Shown: piece after piece, positions 10,252-22,204 of the stretch | Position numbering within the stretch: the stretch's first letter is position 1 | Layout of the letters: each line of letters begins with the position of its first letter | Assembly: GCA_963210315.1 (NCBI GenBank) | Contig: OY723305.1 | Coordinates: 186,001 to 250,000 of the forward strand | Length of the DNA: 64,000 bases | Direction: 5' to 3' | DNA from: Rhynchopus euleeides | Taxonomy: Eukaryota > Euglenozoa > Diplonemea > Diplonemida > Diplonemidae | Program-made: the position numbers and the translations under genes | The notes under the pieces: model-generated | Databases searched by the model: none | The model's input: only the letters and a program-made list of their open reading frames with translations | Told to the model about the DNA's origin: nothing

Positions 10252-11790
10252 CCTGACAGCTGTGGGCCCCACTTGCCTGTGGGTGTGTGGCAGTGGTGAT
10301 GAGGTGTGTCGGGTCTGCAGACATAAAAAACCTTCACGTGTGTGAGCCAACAGTCACACAAAATGTCGAGACAGAATCCCGATCGTTCGGGGCATGATGC
10401 CAGGCCCCCCCCAGTGATGTGCTATACGACGTATATCCGGATCTCGAACGTATATATACGCATATACGTTGCAATATACGTTACGTTCTTCCTGTGGGCA
10501 ATGTGTGGGTGGAGAGGGTCCACGATCCCTAAGGTGCACAGTATGTGGTACACAGCTTGGCTGTCCACCCTTACGCGAGCCGGGCACGCTTCGCGGTCCT
10601 GGTACGGGCCCTACTAGACGAGCGCCGCTCATTGTTCGAGAGTCGAGAACACATTGGCTCAGTCTTGGCGCCACCTTGGCGAGGTAAGGAAAACGTTGCA
10701 TCACCAGCATTGCCCACTACCTGCTCGGTGCCCACGTGCCGTCCTCGCCTCATCCCATCAAAAGCCGTCTCCGGAGCGAACACGACCAAAACGATATGTC
10801 GTCTTTGGGAAGACTCCAGCACAGCGTGGTCACCACCAGTCAATACCTGGGTGCCCTGTCGCCGCTCAGTTGACTCAGAAAGGCACCTCCCCTCTGCACA
10901 GGTTCCACCCTGTGCACAGGGGAAGGCGGTGTCTTTCTAACTGCCTAACTACATGTGGCCACGTAAGGTGCGGCACAACCGAAGCGGAACACCCTGTGGG
11001 CAGCCGGATTGGCGTTTCACTTCGTTCCAAGGAAGCATCTGTCGAAGGCACAGAGCGGGATGTACCCACTCAACATATCCTGCGGGAGATCCACAGGTTA
11101 CCCCACAGTGACCTGGCCACCGTGCAACAGGGAATTACACAGGGGACGTATATTTCCGGATTTTCGGGACCTCCGAACGTATATTTACGTATACAGTACC
11201 GCAGAAAAGTTTCGAACGAACAAAAGTTTTAAAATTCTCCGTTCGAAAGTTTTTTCGTCTCAAAACTTCTGTTTTGTTTTAAAAGTTATTTTCCTGCATC
11301 ATGGGAGTTTCCTAGAGGTGTGTGGGATGATGTGCCACATGTGCAACACTCCAGCGCTGTGAACAGGCAGTCTTTGGGTCAGGCGGGTGTCAGCATCCTT
11401 CAACCTCACTCAGGTTACTCCTATCTGTCCCCTATCGCCAGGTTTGCTGCGAGTTGCCCAAAGCGGATGAGTTTGCGGATCGCAGGCCAGAGAGGCCAGA
11501 AGAGGAATGTCCAACCTCAACAGGGTCGGTATCCCCAGTCGAGTGGTTTCCGCAACCGAGCGGTCCATCCCTCCAAACCACTCGACATGGGGGCCTTTTC
11601 GGGTCCACTGGATGCTGACATCGCAAATAGAATGACCTCGACCTGTCCAGTCCTGTCAAGAAGTATTTTTAGTATCTCTCTTGTCAAAAAATCTTTGTCC
11701 GAAAAAACTTCGGAGAAAGATCCTTGACTTTGAAACAAAGTATTGAACAAAAGAATGTTTTAAAAATTTTCGCGAACCGCGATTTTCGTC
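10252..11790. other. Non-genic; AT-rich quasi-palindromes
   Basis: No gene seen. Quasi-palindromic blocks containing acgtatat, a ccggat core and gaacgtatat occur near 10430-10485 and 11145-11195 in direct orientation, about 720 bp apart. They may be ends of a degraded element. Confidence 0.4.
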
Positions 11791-13160
11791 TTAACCCTTT
11801 CTGTCCGGGGGGTATTTTTTCGATTTTTGGGAAAATTCGCCTTCCCAAGTAAATTGTCTTCCACTCCACCTTTTTCAACATTTTTTTTATCGGGAACTGC
11901 GTTTGCGCAGAACGTTGCATTGTTCCGGTTTTTTTCCCGAAAAAAAATTTCACATGTGGGCCTCGCCCGAGAAACCAAAAATCGAGGTGCAAAAAATCCA
12001 GAAAAAAATTCAGGGCGGTGTGTGACCGCCCAAAAAATCCGGGTTCTATGGCGTTCTCGAACAGTTCTGCTCCAGCGCAGTTCCCGATAAAAAAAATGTT
12101 GAAAAAGGTGGAGCGGAAGACAATTTACTTGGGAAGGCAGTGGTTTGCACAAGGCAAATAAATCAACAGGTGCAAAAACACATGTTCTGAGGTACCTGAC
12201 TGTGAGCCACCCCAGCGACCCCGTTAGCCCGTTGGGCACCTGGATCGAGGTAGAACACCCTTCCCTGCCCCTCTGGGGCCATGGAGGATGTCCGCCCGAT
12301 GACTGACGGCATCAAATCTCCATCAGAGAATTCCACCATATTTCACTGATGGGTGGCTGGAGGCCGAAATCGGGTGGTGCATCGGCACAGCCCGTTGGGG
12401 CGGATATTCGAGATGCAGAGGTCTGAAAACTGATTTCCCAGATGACATCTGTCGGAAACCTTTCCCTTATCGAAGGAATCGGGCAAAAAGATGCTCGGGA
12501 AAGCTCGATACTTCCCACGCAGGTTCAGGAGGCGGTTTCAAGGGCAAAACCACCGAAAATTCCACCTTGTGTTGCAATTTTGTTACAGAGCCAAGTTGGT
12601 CAGAGTTTCGCTTTTCCGACCAACTCTTGGTGCATTTGAAAGATTCGTCCACCCCGTTTCCACCATAAAAAGAAATCTTGAAAAATTCGAAATTCAAATA
12701 ACTTTGCCTGCATAGGCAAAGTGAAAGCCACTGTAGTGGCCATACCTGCCCAAGACCCTCTGAGACCCACCCAGCCCCCCCCAGCTCTCGCGCCTGTGAT
12801 GGGTCGAAATGTGTTCTGTGGGTCTGCATATCGATGTGTTTTTGCGGAGAATAACTCCGGAGCTTTCCACGATCGGGGGAGTCGAGCGAAATGGGGCACA
12901 AGAACACCTGATATGGTTGACTCGTAAATAGGGGCCATGAGGGACGACCCAAACCCGAAAATCTCACCTGAGTGTGCAATTGTCCTCCGGCAGTACGTTG
13001 GATCTCCACCTTTCCCATGAACCCTTGCTGCATTTGAAAGGATTGAGCTCCCCCATTTTACCATACAAAAAAATCCTGAAAAATTCGAAGTGCATAATTA
13101 TTTACTTACGTAAGCAAAGTGCAAAGCCACTGTAGTGGCTTCCCGGACAGAAAGGGTTAA
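11791..13160. mobile_element. PiggyBac-like element bounded by TTAA, non-autonomous
   Basis: Perfect 19-bp inverted ends TTAACCCTTTCTGTCCGGG at 11791-11809 and 13142-13160. TTAA duplications followed by CCC are the hallmark of piggyBac transposons. Inside, 11839-11905 and 12077-12138 are inverted copies forming a hairpin. Two diverged ~400-bp direct repeats each finish with a gccactgtagtggc palindrome (near 12727 and 13125). No transposase frame, so it would need one supplied in trans. Confidence 0.7.
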
Positions 13161-13173
13161 AACTTTAAATTAT

Positions 13174-14115
13174 CTTACTGGGGGGGGGCAAATACAAGGG
13201 TATACTCTTCTATTCACCGTGCCAGCTTACGTAATTCAGGGTTCTCAAAAAATTGTTTTTTAGCTGAAAAGTTGTCTACCATGCAAATACAAGAGTATAT
13301 ACTCTTGTATTTGCATACTAGAAATGTGGCCTCCGGGTGGGCCCTCATGGGGCAGCGGCGCCGAATAGACAATACGAGCGTCCTCTTGGCCTTTCCCACC
13401 CCCGAGGCGACTCCCACCCGACCGTGACGACTCCAGACAGGAGGCCCACTGGCCTGGGGGAGGTCATTGGAAGCACAAAATATGATGAAAACCCCACAAA
13501 AAGTTCTCCAAAAGTCTAGTATGCAAATACAAGAGTATACTCTTGTATTTGCTCGGTGAACTTTTTAAAATCGCAATTTCTGGAGTACTCTTGTATTAGC
13601 ATATACCCTTGTATTTGCATATACTCTTGTATTTGCCCCCCCCCAGGGGGGGGGGCAAATACAAGGGTATACTCTTCTATTCACCGTGCCAGCTTACGTA
13701 ATTCAGGGTTTTCAAAAAATTGTTTTTTAGCTGAAAAGTTGTCTAGTATGCAAATACAAGAGTATATACTCTTGTATTTGCATACTAGAAATGTGGCCTC
13801 CGGGTGGGCCCTCATGGGGCAGCGGCGCCGAAGAGACAATACGAGCGTCCTCTTGGCCTTTCCCACCCCGAGGCGACTCCCACCCGACCGTGACGACTCC
13901 AGACAGGAGGCCCACTGGCCTGGGGGAGGTCATTGGAAGTACAAAATACGATGAAAACCCCACAAAAGTTCTCCAAAAGTCTAGTATGCAAATACAAGAG
14001 TATACTCTTGTATTTGCTCGGTGAACTTTTTAAAATCGCGATTTCTGGAGTACTCTTGTATTAGCATATACCCTTGTATTTGCATATACTCTTGTATTTG
14101 CCCCCCCCCAGTAAG
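13174..14115. mobile_element. Two head-to-tail 467-bp inverted-repeat units with CTTACTG-Gn-CAAATA ends
   Basis: Ends read CTTACTGGGGGGGGGCAAA on the left and the complement ending ccccccagtaag on the right. The block is two tandem copies (aatacaaggg at 13191 and again at 13658) joined by a C-run/A/G-run junction near 13640. Each unit contains a 36-bp perfect palindrome with half-site atgcaaatacaagagtat. The sequence ttcaccgtgccagc near the left end is shared with the element at 30332, marking them as one family. No coding capacity. Confidence 0.7.
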
Positions 14116-14128
14116 AAATGCAGGATTT

Positions 14129-15896
14129 CTTACAGGGGGGGGTCAAATAAACGTACTTAGTTGAATAGTAGTACTTAGCCGAATAGTAGTACTTATTTTT
14201 TTGGGGCTCTGGGGCACGTTGGGCCGTTGAATAGTAGTACTTACTTTTCACCCTTTTTTTTTGGGGAAATTTTTCGTTTTTTTTGAGATTTTCTTTTTGG
14301 AGACACACAAATCTGCAAACTTTGGGGCAAGGAATGGGGACAACGGGGTCTATTGGTGCCACTTAGGGGAACCAGGGTGCACGGGGTCCGTAGAGGGGGG
14401 AAGTGACCTACGCTCAAAGATATGTCGTGACGAAGGGAATCGGGGCATCCCCCCTCAGACACATACGGACGGGAAACCAGCGAACCCGCAAACTCCTGCG
14501 GTCCAGAGGCATCAGAACCACTGCTGAAGACCGCAAACCCGGAAACCCGCAAACTCCTGGGGTCCAGAGGCGTCAAAATCACTGCTGAAGAGCGGCGCGC
14601 ATTAAACGACTCCTCATCTACGGCGTCCGCAGTCCCTACCACCAACGAGAAGATGTGGACGGATGGCCCCAGACACACCTCACCATAGATGTAGCCTTCG
14701 AGGACCAGCTGAGCCCACCCCCCACCCCCCGCAGCCCCCTTCCCTGACGTTGTTTGACATTCTCTCCTGTTGTGCAGCACTGATCAACACACGCCCGCAA
14801 ACCCGCAATCCAACTGCCCAGATTTCACCATCCACCAACAGAGCCAATAGCTTCGGCTGGTGTCCGACATAATGATGACGTCCGATGCTTTCATGTGCCT
14901 CCTGCTGATGGAATGCCTCCTGTTCAAGATATTCGAGGATGGGCCACCGCCATGCGCTCCCCGGCCTTCCTTCAACCAACTGGCCCGGGCCAGGGCACGC
15001 TGGTAGCCGAGCGCTTGCGGGATATGGGGTACGTGCTGAAGGTGTCGGGTGAGGAGGACGGGTTCGTGAAGAGCTCCCTTTGTCCGGACCTCACCTTCGC
15101 ACCAAGCACAGAAACATACCCTGAGGCTGGTGGTGCGGACCTTGAACCTGGGTTGGACGGGAAGGCAAAAGAGAGCACAGAGAAGCAGTCCACCCAAAAG
15201 AAAGTTGTGTCTCAGCCAACCCAACAGTCAAGCATCTTGGCATGGGCGAAGCCGGTTCGTGTGAACTCTCTCACACAGACACAGCCTTCCCAGTCCTCCC
15301 AGTCCTCCGAAAAGAAGCGCGCAGCGTCCCCGACCACCCAGACTCCCAACAAACACCGCAGGCTCTGCAAAGGGTGTAGGAAGCCTGGGCACAACATGCA
15401 GACTTGCCCCAGCAAGCCCAAGAACTTGAAGAAGAAGTAAGTTGGGGCGTGCTGGTTGTGGCTTGTCTTTTTCACATCTTTTTTTTAAGCATCAACGCAC
15501 CAACCAACCACCGACAGTGAAGCTGACAGCTCTGATGAACTGTGTATGCTTTCACTAACTCAACAAGAATGTCAACCAGGGGGGGGGGGGGCAATACAAA
15601 TCAAAACGGTACGAAACCAAATGAGGGGCGAGTGGTAGGACGAGAACAGAGCGGATACTCGACCGGAAGGCAGAAGAAGTGAGAGACGGACGACAGCAGT
15701 GACCAGCGCGCCCCTGGTGGACCAAACAGCCCCGCAGAGCCCCTGCAAACAGCGTTTTTAGGAAAAGTTGAATAGACGTACTTAGTACGTCTATTCGCTC
15801 GCAAACTATTTATTAATTTTCTGGCGAGGTCGATTTAGGCCCGCGCGTTCGCCGAATAGTAGTACTAAGTACGTTTATTTGACCCCCCCCTGTAAG
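14129..15896. mobile_element. DNA-transposon-like element, CTTACAG-Gn-TCAAATAAACG ends
   Basis: The left end CTTACAGGGGGGGGTCAAAT (continuing aaacgtacttag) is mirrored at 15866-15896, giving inverted ends of about 30 bp. Subterminal motifs gaatagtagtactta occur several times near both ends. It encloses one protein-like frame with a zinc knuckle. I infer a degraded or non-autonomous cut-and-paste element; the superfamily is not identifiable by eye. Confidence 0.65.
14895..15440 (+). CDS. Zinc-knuckle protein inside the 14129-15896 element (transposase C-terminus?)
   Basis: The frame contains DIRGWATAMRSP and then a low-complexity Ser/Gln/Thr stretch. It ends with a CCHC knuckle, LCKGCRKPGHNMQTCPSKP. 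The first in-frame ATG is at 14913; the frame stays open upstream to at least about 14820 without one. CCHC knuckles at the C-terminus are typical of MULE-type transposases and of gag-like proteins. With no catalytic DDE region visible, this is probably a 3' remnant. Confidence 0.45.
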   Translation: MPPADGMPPVQDIRGWATAMRSPAFLQPTGPGQGTLVAERLRDMGYVLKVSGEEDGFVKSSLCPDLTFAPSTETYPEAGGADLEPGLDGKAKESTEKQSTQKKVVSQPTQQSSILAWAKPVRVNSLTQTQPSQSSQSSEKKRAASPTTQTPNKHRRLCKGCRKPGHNMQTCPSKPKNLKKK

Positions 15897-16141
15897 ATTT
15901 CTTAATGAAATGATGGACATTATTTCCATATCTCCCAGCATTAAAAATGTCCATCATTCTGGAAAAGATCTTTTAAGATCTTTTTCAGAATGATGGACAT
16001 TAAAATGCTAGGCATTAAGAAACACGTCTTAAGAAATCAGTAAGAAATCTTTAAGAAATGGCCCTTTCGGCATTACATTAAGACGTCTTAAGAAATTTCG
16101 AGATATCTTAACATTTCTTGCAAGATCTTTGTCATACCATG
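15897..16141. repeat. Hairpin-rich AT segment
   Basis: Near 15946-16001 a near-perfect palindrome reads atgtccatcattctg ... cagaatgatggacat around aaaagatcttttaagatctttt. Repeated aagaaat and gtcttaag motifs continue to about 16110. Confidence 0.6.
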
Positions 16142-16670
16142 TACCGTAAGCAGAATAAATCTGGACCGTAAGAAGTCCTGGACGTAATAATGCTGGACCG
16201 TAAAAATTCTGGACCCCGGGGGTCCAAACCGATTGGACCTTTTTTCCGGTCCAGAGTGGTTTGCTGTTCCCCCCCAAGGTCACCGGGTTTCTGCTCCCGC
16301 GGGAAGCGTTCACAAGCGTGAACGGGACTTCCCCAGCCCCTTGACTGATCTGGACCTCCTTCCCCTTCGGCCCCTTGACTGATCTGGACCCCCACGAGTG
16401 GGGTCTGAACCCCACTATCGGGGGTCGTATGGGCACCCATAATAGGCAGTGCAGACTCCCGATATCGGGGGTCCAGACCCCCAATAGCGGGGGTCGCTCT
16501 GACCCCGCCCCAGACCCCCGCTCCAGGGGGTGGGGGTCCACCGTGTGAGAAATCGCCATGTATCGCCAAGTCCCCCAAACTGGTCTGGACCGGACAAATT
16601 CTGGACCTCGGGGGGGGTCTGGAGGTGGATTGGACCTTTTTTACGGTTCAGATTTATTCTGTTTACGGTA
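16142..16670. mobile_element. Inverted-repeat element with TACCGTAA ends
   Basis: The left end taccgtaagcagaataaatc is mirrored by gatttattctgtttacggta at 16651-16670. Similarity between the arms continues through ccgtaa, ggtccaat and ctggacc motifs. No coding frame. Its right part recurs at 24735-24891. Confidence 0.65.
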
Positions 16671-18169
16671 TATACATTGGCGTATATATACATCGGCACA
16701 TCACTGGGCCCCCCCCCTTGAGAGGTTGGGCAAGCACAAAACCCCAAACCCAAAAGCCCTCACCTGGGTCCAAAAGTCAAGCCAGAGTCAAAACCAAACC
16801 AACACTCTGCATGGCACAGGAGTGTGGGCGGGTGGGGTGGAGGCTTCAGTCATTCGTAACAGTCCTGGGGAGGGGGGGGGGGGGCGTTTTGTTATCCTCT
16901 GAACCGACTATGGGCGGGAAGAGATCAAAGACCTTCAACCAAAGTTCGGAGAGGGTTGTGTGACATGCGGGAGGTGAAGGGAAGTGACCTCCCGCTTTTT
17001 GTTTGGGTGTTCTTTTGAATTCTTGCGGGGGAAGTCCTGCAGCCACAGACCACAGGGGGGGCTGCGGGACAGATGGGCACAACACCACACACTAGCAGCA
17101 TGACCGGCAGCCTAAGTCGCATGCTCGGCCTTGCTACCGGATGTGTACAATACACAAGTTTCCCACCCTCTCGATCATCAAAGCGTGCACGAAGCGTGCA
17201 GGAAAAAAATAGGGTGCGCATTGCGTACAAGTGCCACACAGGTTGGTGGTGGCCCACTGGTCCAAAGGGGAAAATGACCAACTCGACGATCGTGTCATTT
17301 TCTTTGAGCGTTGTTTTGTTGTGTTTGGCAGAAAACGCGCCTCGTATCCCTGACCCGAGAGAGAGAGTGGGGGCAGTCACGGCACAATGTACACGGTTTC
17401 GTTCCACCCACCCCCACCGACCCCCCCCCCCCCAGTCGCTTTGCCGGTTTGCGCAAAACCCGCAAGCCCTGCTCAAAAGGAGCCCTGCCCCTCTTGTGCC
17501 AAAACAAGCTGTGCCAGCATGCGCGGCACAAGAGCTCTTTCCTTTTTTGACGCAGTTCAAAACTCGTGGGGGAGGCTGGGCCCACCCGCTCTGCACATTT
17601 GTTTGAGCGAACCTCTGGAGGTGTGCCATCCAGCGGCTTTATCTTTCTTTTTCGTTCTCCAAAACAACACAAAACGCCTTTACAACGCGGCCAGTTTTTT
17701 TCCACACTGAGACGAGGGAGGGGAGGGGTTTTTTGGCTGGGCCAGCGGGATGGTTGTTCAAACAAAACACCCCGGCCACCCAAGGTTACACACAACAGGG
17801 GCATTCACTCTGTGTCAAAGTGTGCCAGGTTGCAGCCTATATTGTTAGGCGGCTCACTTGTGGAACTTTAGAGCGAAGTGCCCCCAACACAAATTTTCCA
17901 CCCATTGCCCGGACGGCAATGTTGGATCGTGATCCGGCGGGGGGGGGAGGGGGGGGGGGAACTCGGTCAACGGTTCTTTCCCCTTCGAACTCCGGGAGAC
18001 TCGGGGGTCGGGATTTGGATTGGTTGGAAGGCATTGTTACATTCGGAATCAACTGGGGGGGGAGAGTGGGGCGAGAAAGGAGAAAAACACGGTTTTAGTT
18101 AGGTAGGGTGAGATGCACCAAAAAAAAAGGCCGTGTGTGGTGGGGCGGCGGCGTTTCGGTGGAGATACA
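16671..18169. other. No gene seen
   Basis: Low-complexity G/C runs (16866-16885, 17418-17434, 17938-17960) and unremarkable sequence. Several frames of 100-230 codons exist on both strands, but none has recognisable motifs or intron-consistent boundaries. Confidence 0.4.
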
Positions 18170-18268
18170 AAATACGCGCACTAGACGTCCTTCTGTCGGT
18201 AACTTACTTGGCGCTATGGAAACACAAAAATGGAACGAAGAAAAATGCTTTGTTGACCGATTCCACCA
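18170..18268. repeat. Dispersed repeat R2, also at 29990-30083
   Basis: Both copies run from atacgcg[c/t]actagacgtcc through the ctatggaaacac segment to ttgttgaccg(c/a)ttccacc. The last motif also terminates several otherwise different repeats in this window. Confidence 0.7.
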
Positions 18269-18779
18269 GGTCATCAGACAGGTCATCCACAGACACCTCG
18301 CAGGGTGTTTGTCACAGGAAGCGACGCTTTGCCCCCTCTTCTCGAGATGAATTCCCTCACAAGACCTCACAACACAAAGTTGGCTGTGTTGGACTAGCGG
18401 ACCCGCATCGTACAGAAGTTCACGAAATACCGCTGCACGAGAACTGATGCGCGAGCACAACACAACCCAACATGGCACACATCATGCATATTTTTCGTGT
18501 CGAGCACACCGAGCTCTCTCCCACCCCGCTCTTGATGTGACCCTGTTGACACTCCACTGCACACACACACACACATCCCGCCTTCCTTCTTCATTTTTGC
18601 GCCTAACTTCTTCATTTTTATTTGAAAACCCCCACCGCACATATGCACCACCCCCCCAGCACCTCTACACTATTGTTTGACCTCCCTGGTCGCAGAGGGG
18701 GGGCTGCGTCTGCTCTGTCCGCAGACGCCCCGATCTGCCCCCACCCCCCCCCCCCCTCTCTCTCTCTTTATCATTCCCT

Positions 18780-19583
18780 TCACTCCGTCTTCTTCTTGGG
18801 GGCCTTCCCGATGCCCAGCCCGATCATGATGATCTTGACACCCCAGTAGAGGTTGAGGATGTTGAGCACCACCCAGGCGGCGGCGACAACGCCCGTCATG
18901 ATGCTGTCGAACTTCACCGGCTGCATCGCAAGCTTCGTCACGATGGGGGCCTGCTCGATCCAGCGGACCCAGAGGAAGATGGCGAAGAACAGCCCGTTCG
19001 CCAGGGGGAGGAAGGCGGTATTCTCAGAGAAGTAACGCAGCCCGAAGGGGACGTTGGAAATGAGGGTCCTCGAGATGGAGTCCCACACCAGGTGCCAGTA
19101 GAACAGGTCGGCGACCGTCACCTGGCTGTAGATGTAGAGGGTCATGCCGGTGAAGACGACGCAGACGAGGTGGTGCAGCAGCATGTCCGTCCGCTTCGCC
19201 TCCCCCAGTGCGAACATCAGGATTTCAGAGATGAGTCCGTAGAATTCGTACCCCGCGCAGGCGCCGCTCTGCGCCCCGATGGTGAGCGGTGCGGGCGTGC
19301 CGTAGGCCCACAGGGCGACCCAGTTGTAGACGAAGAAGAAGGAGAGAATCATCTGCACAAACGCGTTTGCGCTGCGGACGCTCTTGTTGACGAGGACAAA
19401 CCACAGGAAGTGCATCACCAGCCCGGCCGCAGCCATGATGCCGCCCACCTCCAGAAACACCAGGATCCCTGCATCCCTGTCGTAGCCCTCCCAGCTGGGG
19501 ACCTGGTCAGGCGCGTTGTGGTAGGCCCACGGGGCAGCCGCAGCCAGCAAGGCAAGGACGGCACCTGCAGCGAGCTTCGCCAT
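18780..19583 (-). CDS. TLC-domain membrane protein, copy 1 (267 aa)
   Basis: Single-exon gene with ATG at 19583 and stop at 18780. The N-terminus (MAKLAAGAVLALLAAAAPW) is a likely signal anchor, and about six or seven further hydrophobic segments follow. The segment AKRTDMLLHHLVCVVFTG carries the paired histidines typical of TLC (TRAM-LAG1-CLN8) proteins, which act in lipid or ceramide metabolism in the ER or related membranes. The C-terminal tail, GKAPKKKTE, is a lysine-rich cytosolic end that could be an ER-retrieval-like signal. A paralogue lies at 25128-25928. Substrate cannot be told from the sequence. Confidence 0.7.
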   Translation of the reverse strand: MAKLAAGAVLALLAAAAPWAYHNAPDQVPSWEGYDRDAGILVFLEVGGIMAAAGLVMHFLWFVLVNKSVRSANAFVQMILSFFFVYNWVALWAYGTPAPLTIGAQSGACAGYEFYGLISEILMFALGEAKRTDMLLHHLVCVVFTGMTLYIYSQVTVADLFYWHLVWDSISRTLISNVPFGLRYFSENTAFLPLANGLFFAIFLWVRWIEQAPIVTKLAMQPVKFDSIMTGVVAAAWVVLNILNLYWGVKIIMIGLGIGKAPKKKTE

Positions 19584-19978
19584 TGTGGCAGAGAGGAGGG
19601 GCCTGTGGCGGTGTGGTGTGGGTGTGTGGGTGTGTGTTGATCACTTTTTAGGTGGGCTAACCCTGCACGGGTCCTAGCGGGCCCACCCAGTCGTGGTGTC
19701 CGGTGCGGGGGGAGAGTCACGTATCGGTTCTCGTGCGTTCGTCTTTCGTGGGCTTTCTGTAGGGTGGACGACTCGCCCAACTTTTCAGCTAAGCTACTGT
19801 GACAAAAAATATTGGCTTCAAAAAAAGAAATTCGTGGGTTTCTCGGCCACTTTTGAGGTAATTGCGCGACAGTCCTGAAGTTGGGAACCCCAAATGTGGA
19901 AAAGCAACACCGAAAACTCGATTTTCGGGCCCCACACTGTAGACACAATGTGAATTTTCGGGGGTACCTGGGACCCCC

Positions 19979-20034
19979 CGTGTTTAAGTCCCCCCCCTGG
20001 AGGCGACTTTCGGCCAGGGGGGGGCTTAAACACG
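19979..20034. repeat. Hairpin cgtgtttaagtccccc
   Basis: The motif cgtgtttaagtccccc and its complement ggggggcttaaacacg face each other across about 25 bp. Related half-sites lie at 20200-20255 (gtgtttaggtcc, gcttaagtcccccc, acttttacacggg). This may be an element end. Confidence 0.5.
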
Positions 20035-20544
20035 GGGGTGGCACGGTGGAGACCAAGAAGACCTCTTCCGCTTCCGTCGTATGGGGGTGATTCCGGTCCG
20101 GATGGACTTTTGGCACCCCACTTTACGACTCTGACAGCACCTGGAGGGCACCAGGTGGCCTAGCGGCCACCTGATGACCCTCCAGACCAGCCCACTCCCG
20201 TGTTTAGGTCCACCTGTGCTTAAGTCCCCCCTGGGGGGACTTTTACACGGGTGGTCCCAGGTACGAGCAGTGATCTCGTGCCAGGGCTGGCATGGCCCGA
20301 CCTCAACATTTTCCCATCACATGTTGTGGAGAGGCCAGACTATCTTCAGTAGACTTTGGGTTTTTGAGTTCGGCCGGGTGAAAATGCGGCGCAGCGTGCG
20401 AAAATCCAACGCCACCACGAGAGGCAGGTGGATGAAGCTTGATGACTCAGTCGCGCCGAATCGTACCCAAGTGAAGGACTATCCCCTGGAATGCGACACA
20501 GCACCAACCGGTGTGAGACGTGCCTTCAAAATCCTGAAGGATGT

Positions 20545-21770
20545 TCACCGACCAATAAAGCGACCAGATGGCGGTCCCAAATTTGGGACCGACCCATAAA
20601 GCGACCAGATGGTGGTCTCAAATTTGGGACCGACCGATAAAGCGACCAGATGGTGGTCCCAAATATGGGACCGACCGAAAAATTGACCAGAGGGCGGTCC
20701 CAAATTTGGGACCGACCGAGAAAGCGACCAGATGGTGGTCCCACAATTGGGACCGACCAAAAAAGCGACCAGATGGCGGTCCCAAAATTGGGACCGACCG
20801 AGAAAGCGACCAGATGGTGGTCCCACAATTGGGACCGACCAAAAAAGCGACCAGATGGCGGTCCCAAATTTGGGACCGACCGAGAAAGCGACCAGATGGT
20901 GGTCCCACAATTGGGACCGACCAAAAAAGCGACCAGATGGCGGTCCCAAAATTGGGACCGACCGAGAAAGCGACCAGATGGTGGTCCCAAATTTGGGACC
21001 GACCCATAAAGCGACCAGATGGCGGTCCCAATTTGGGACCGACCGAGAAAGCGACCAGATGGTGGTCCCACAATTGGGACCGACCAAAAAAGCGACCAGA
21101 TGGCGGTCCCAAAATTGGGACCGACCGAGAAAGCGACCAGATGGCGGTCCCAAATTTGGGACCGACCGAAAAATTGACCAGATGGCGGTCCCAAATTTGG
21201 GACCGACCGAGAAAGCGACCAGATGGTGGTCCCAAATTTGGGACCGCCATCTGGTCGCTTTATTGGTCGGTCCCAAATTTGGGACCGCCATCTGGTCGCT
21301 TTGTGGGTCGGTCCCAAATTTGGGACCACCATCTGGTCGCTTTATTGGTCGGTCCCAAATTTGGGACCACCATCTGGTCGCTTTAGGGGTCGGTCCCAAA
21401 TTTGGGACCGCCATCTGGTCGCTTTGTTGGTCGGTCCCAAATTTGGGACCGCCATCTGGTCGCTTTGTGGGTCGGTCCCAAATTTGGGACCACCATCTGG
21501 TCGCTTTAGGGGTCGGTCCCAAATTTGGGACCGCCATCTGGTCGCTTTGTTGGTCGGTCCCAAATTTGGGACCACCATCTGGTCGCTTCGTTGGTCGGTC
21601 CCAAATTTGGGACCGCCATCTGGTCGCTTTATTGGTCGGTCCCAAATTTGGGACCGCCATCTGGTCGCTTTGTGGGTCGGTCCCAAATTTGGGACCGCCA
21701 TCTGGTCGCTTTGTTAGTCGGTCCCTAATTTGGGACCACCATCTGGTCCATTTTTCGGTGGGTCCCAAGT
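20545..21770. repeat. Array of 41-bp units that reverses orientation
   Basis: About 17 units run in one orientation to about 21240. About 13 then run in the opposite orientation to about 21770, so the whole block is a giant inverted repeat. Each unit has an 18-bp perfect palindrome ggtcccaaatttgggacc plus gcgaccagatgg, with small variants (cacaattg, aaaattg). The unit length is not divisible by three and contains no stops in any frame, so all six frames show long, meaningless reading frames. Confidence 0.9.
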
Positions 21771-22204
21771 TTGGGATGAGGAACTCCGTGGGCACCATTG
21801 GTCGCCCTTCGGTCGCCACCTGTTCAGACCCCTTTTCAGGGGATTTGAGCCCCAGAGAGACCTCCTGGACCGGTTTTCTGGTGTTTTATGCTCTTCCCGA
21901 CCCTGTCCTGGCCCACAATGTGGTCTGGAGCGAGGTTCTGCTGATTTCCGCCTGATGCGGACCCTCCTTTGGGGTCCTCCATTTATTTTGCGTCTGACCG
22001 TCGCCTTCCCCACCTAGTTCACGAGGGCAAGGTGAAAAACCGTTTTTTAACCCCAAAAATGGCATTTCCCGGGTGGCGACCTCTGGCGACCTCTGAAAAA
22101 TGTGCCCAAAAAGTGATTTTTGGGACCTTGCGGACCTCGAAAACACAAAGGGAAAAAAAAATATTTTTTGTCACACCCCCTCTTGGGGCGGTACGCCAGT
22201 CTAC

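Noticed and set aside
20545-21770. CRISPR-like array
   Set aside because: Units are fully repeated with no unique spacers and flip orientation.
20526-21955. Several 200-420-codon frames on both strands (periodic peptides such as VPNLGPTEKATRWW)
   Set aside because: Products of a stop-free 41-bp repeat read in all frames; no independent coding evidence.
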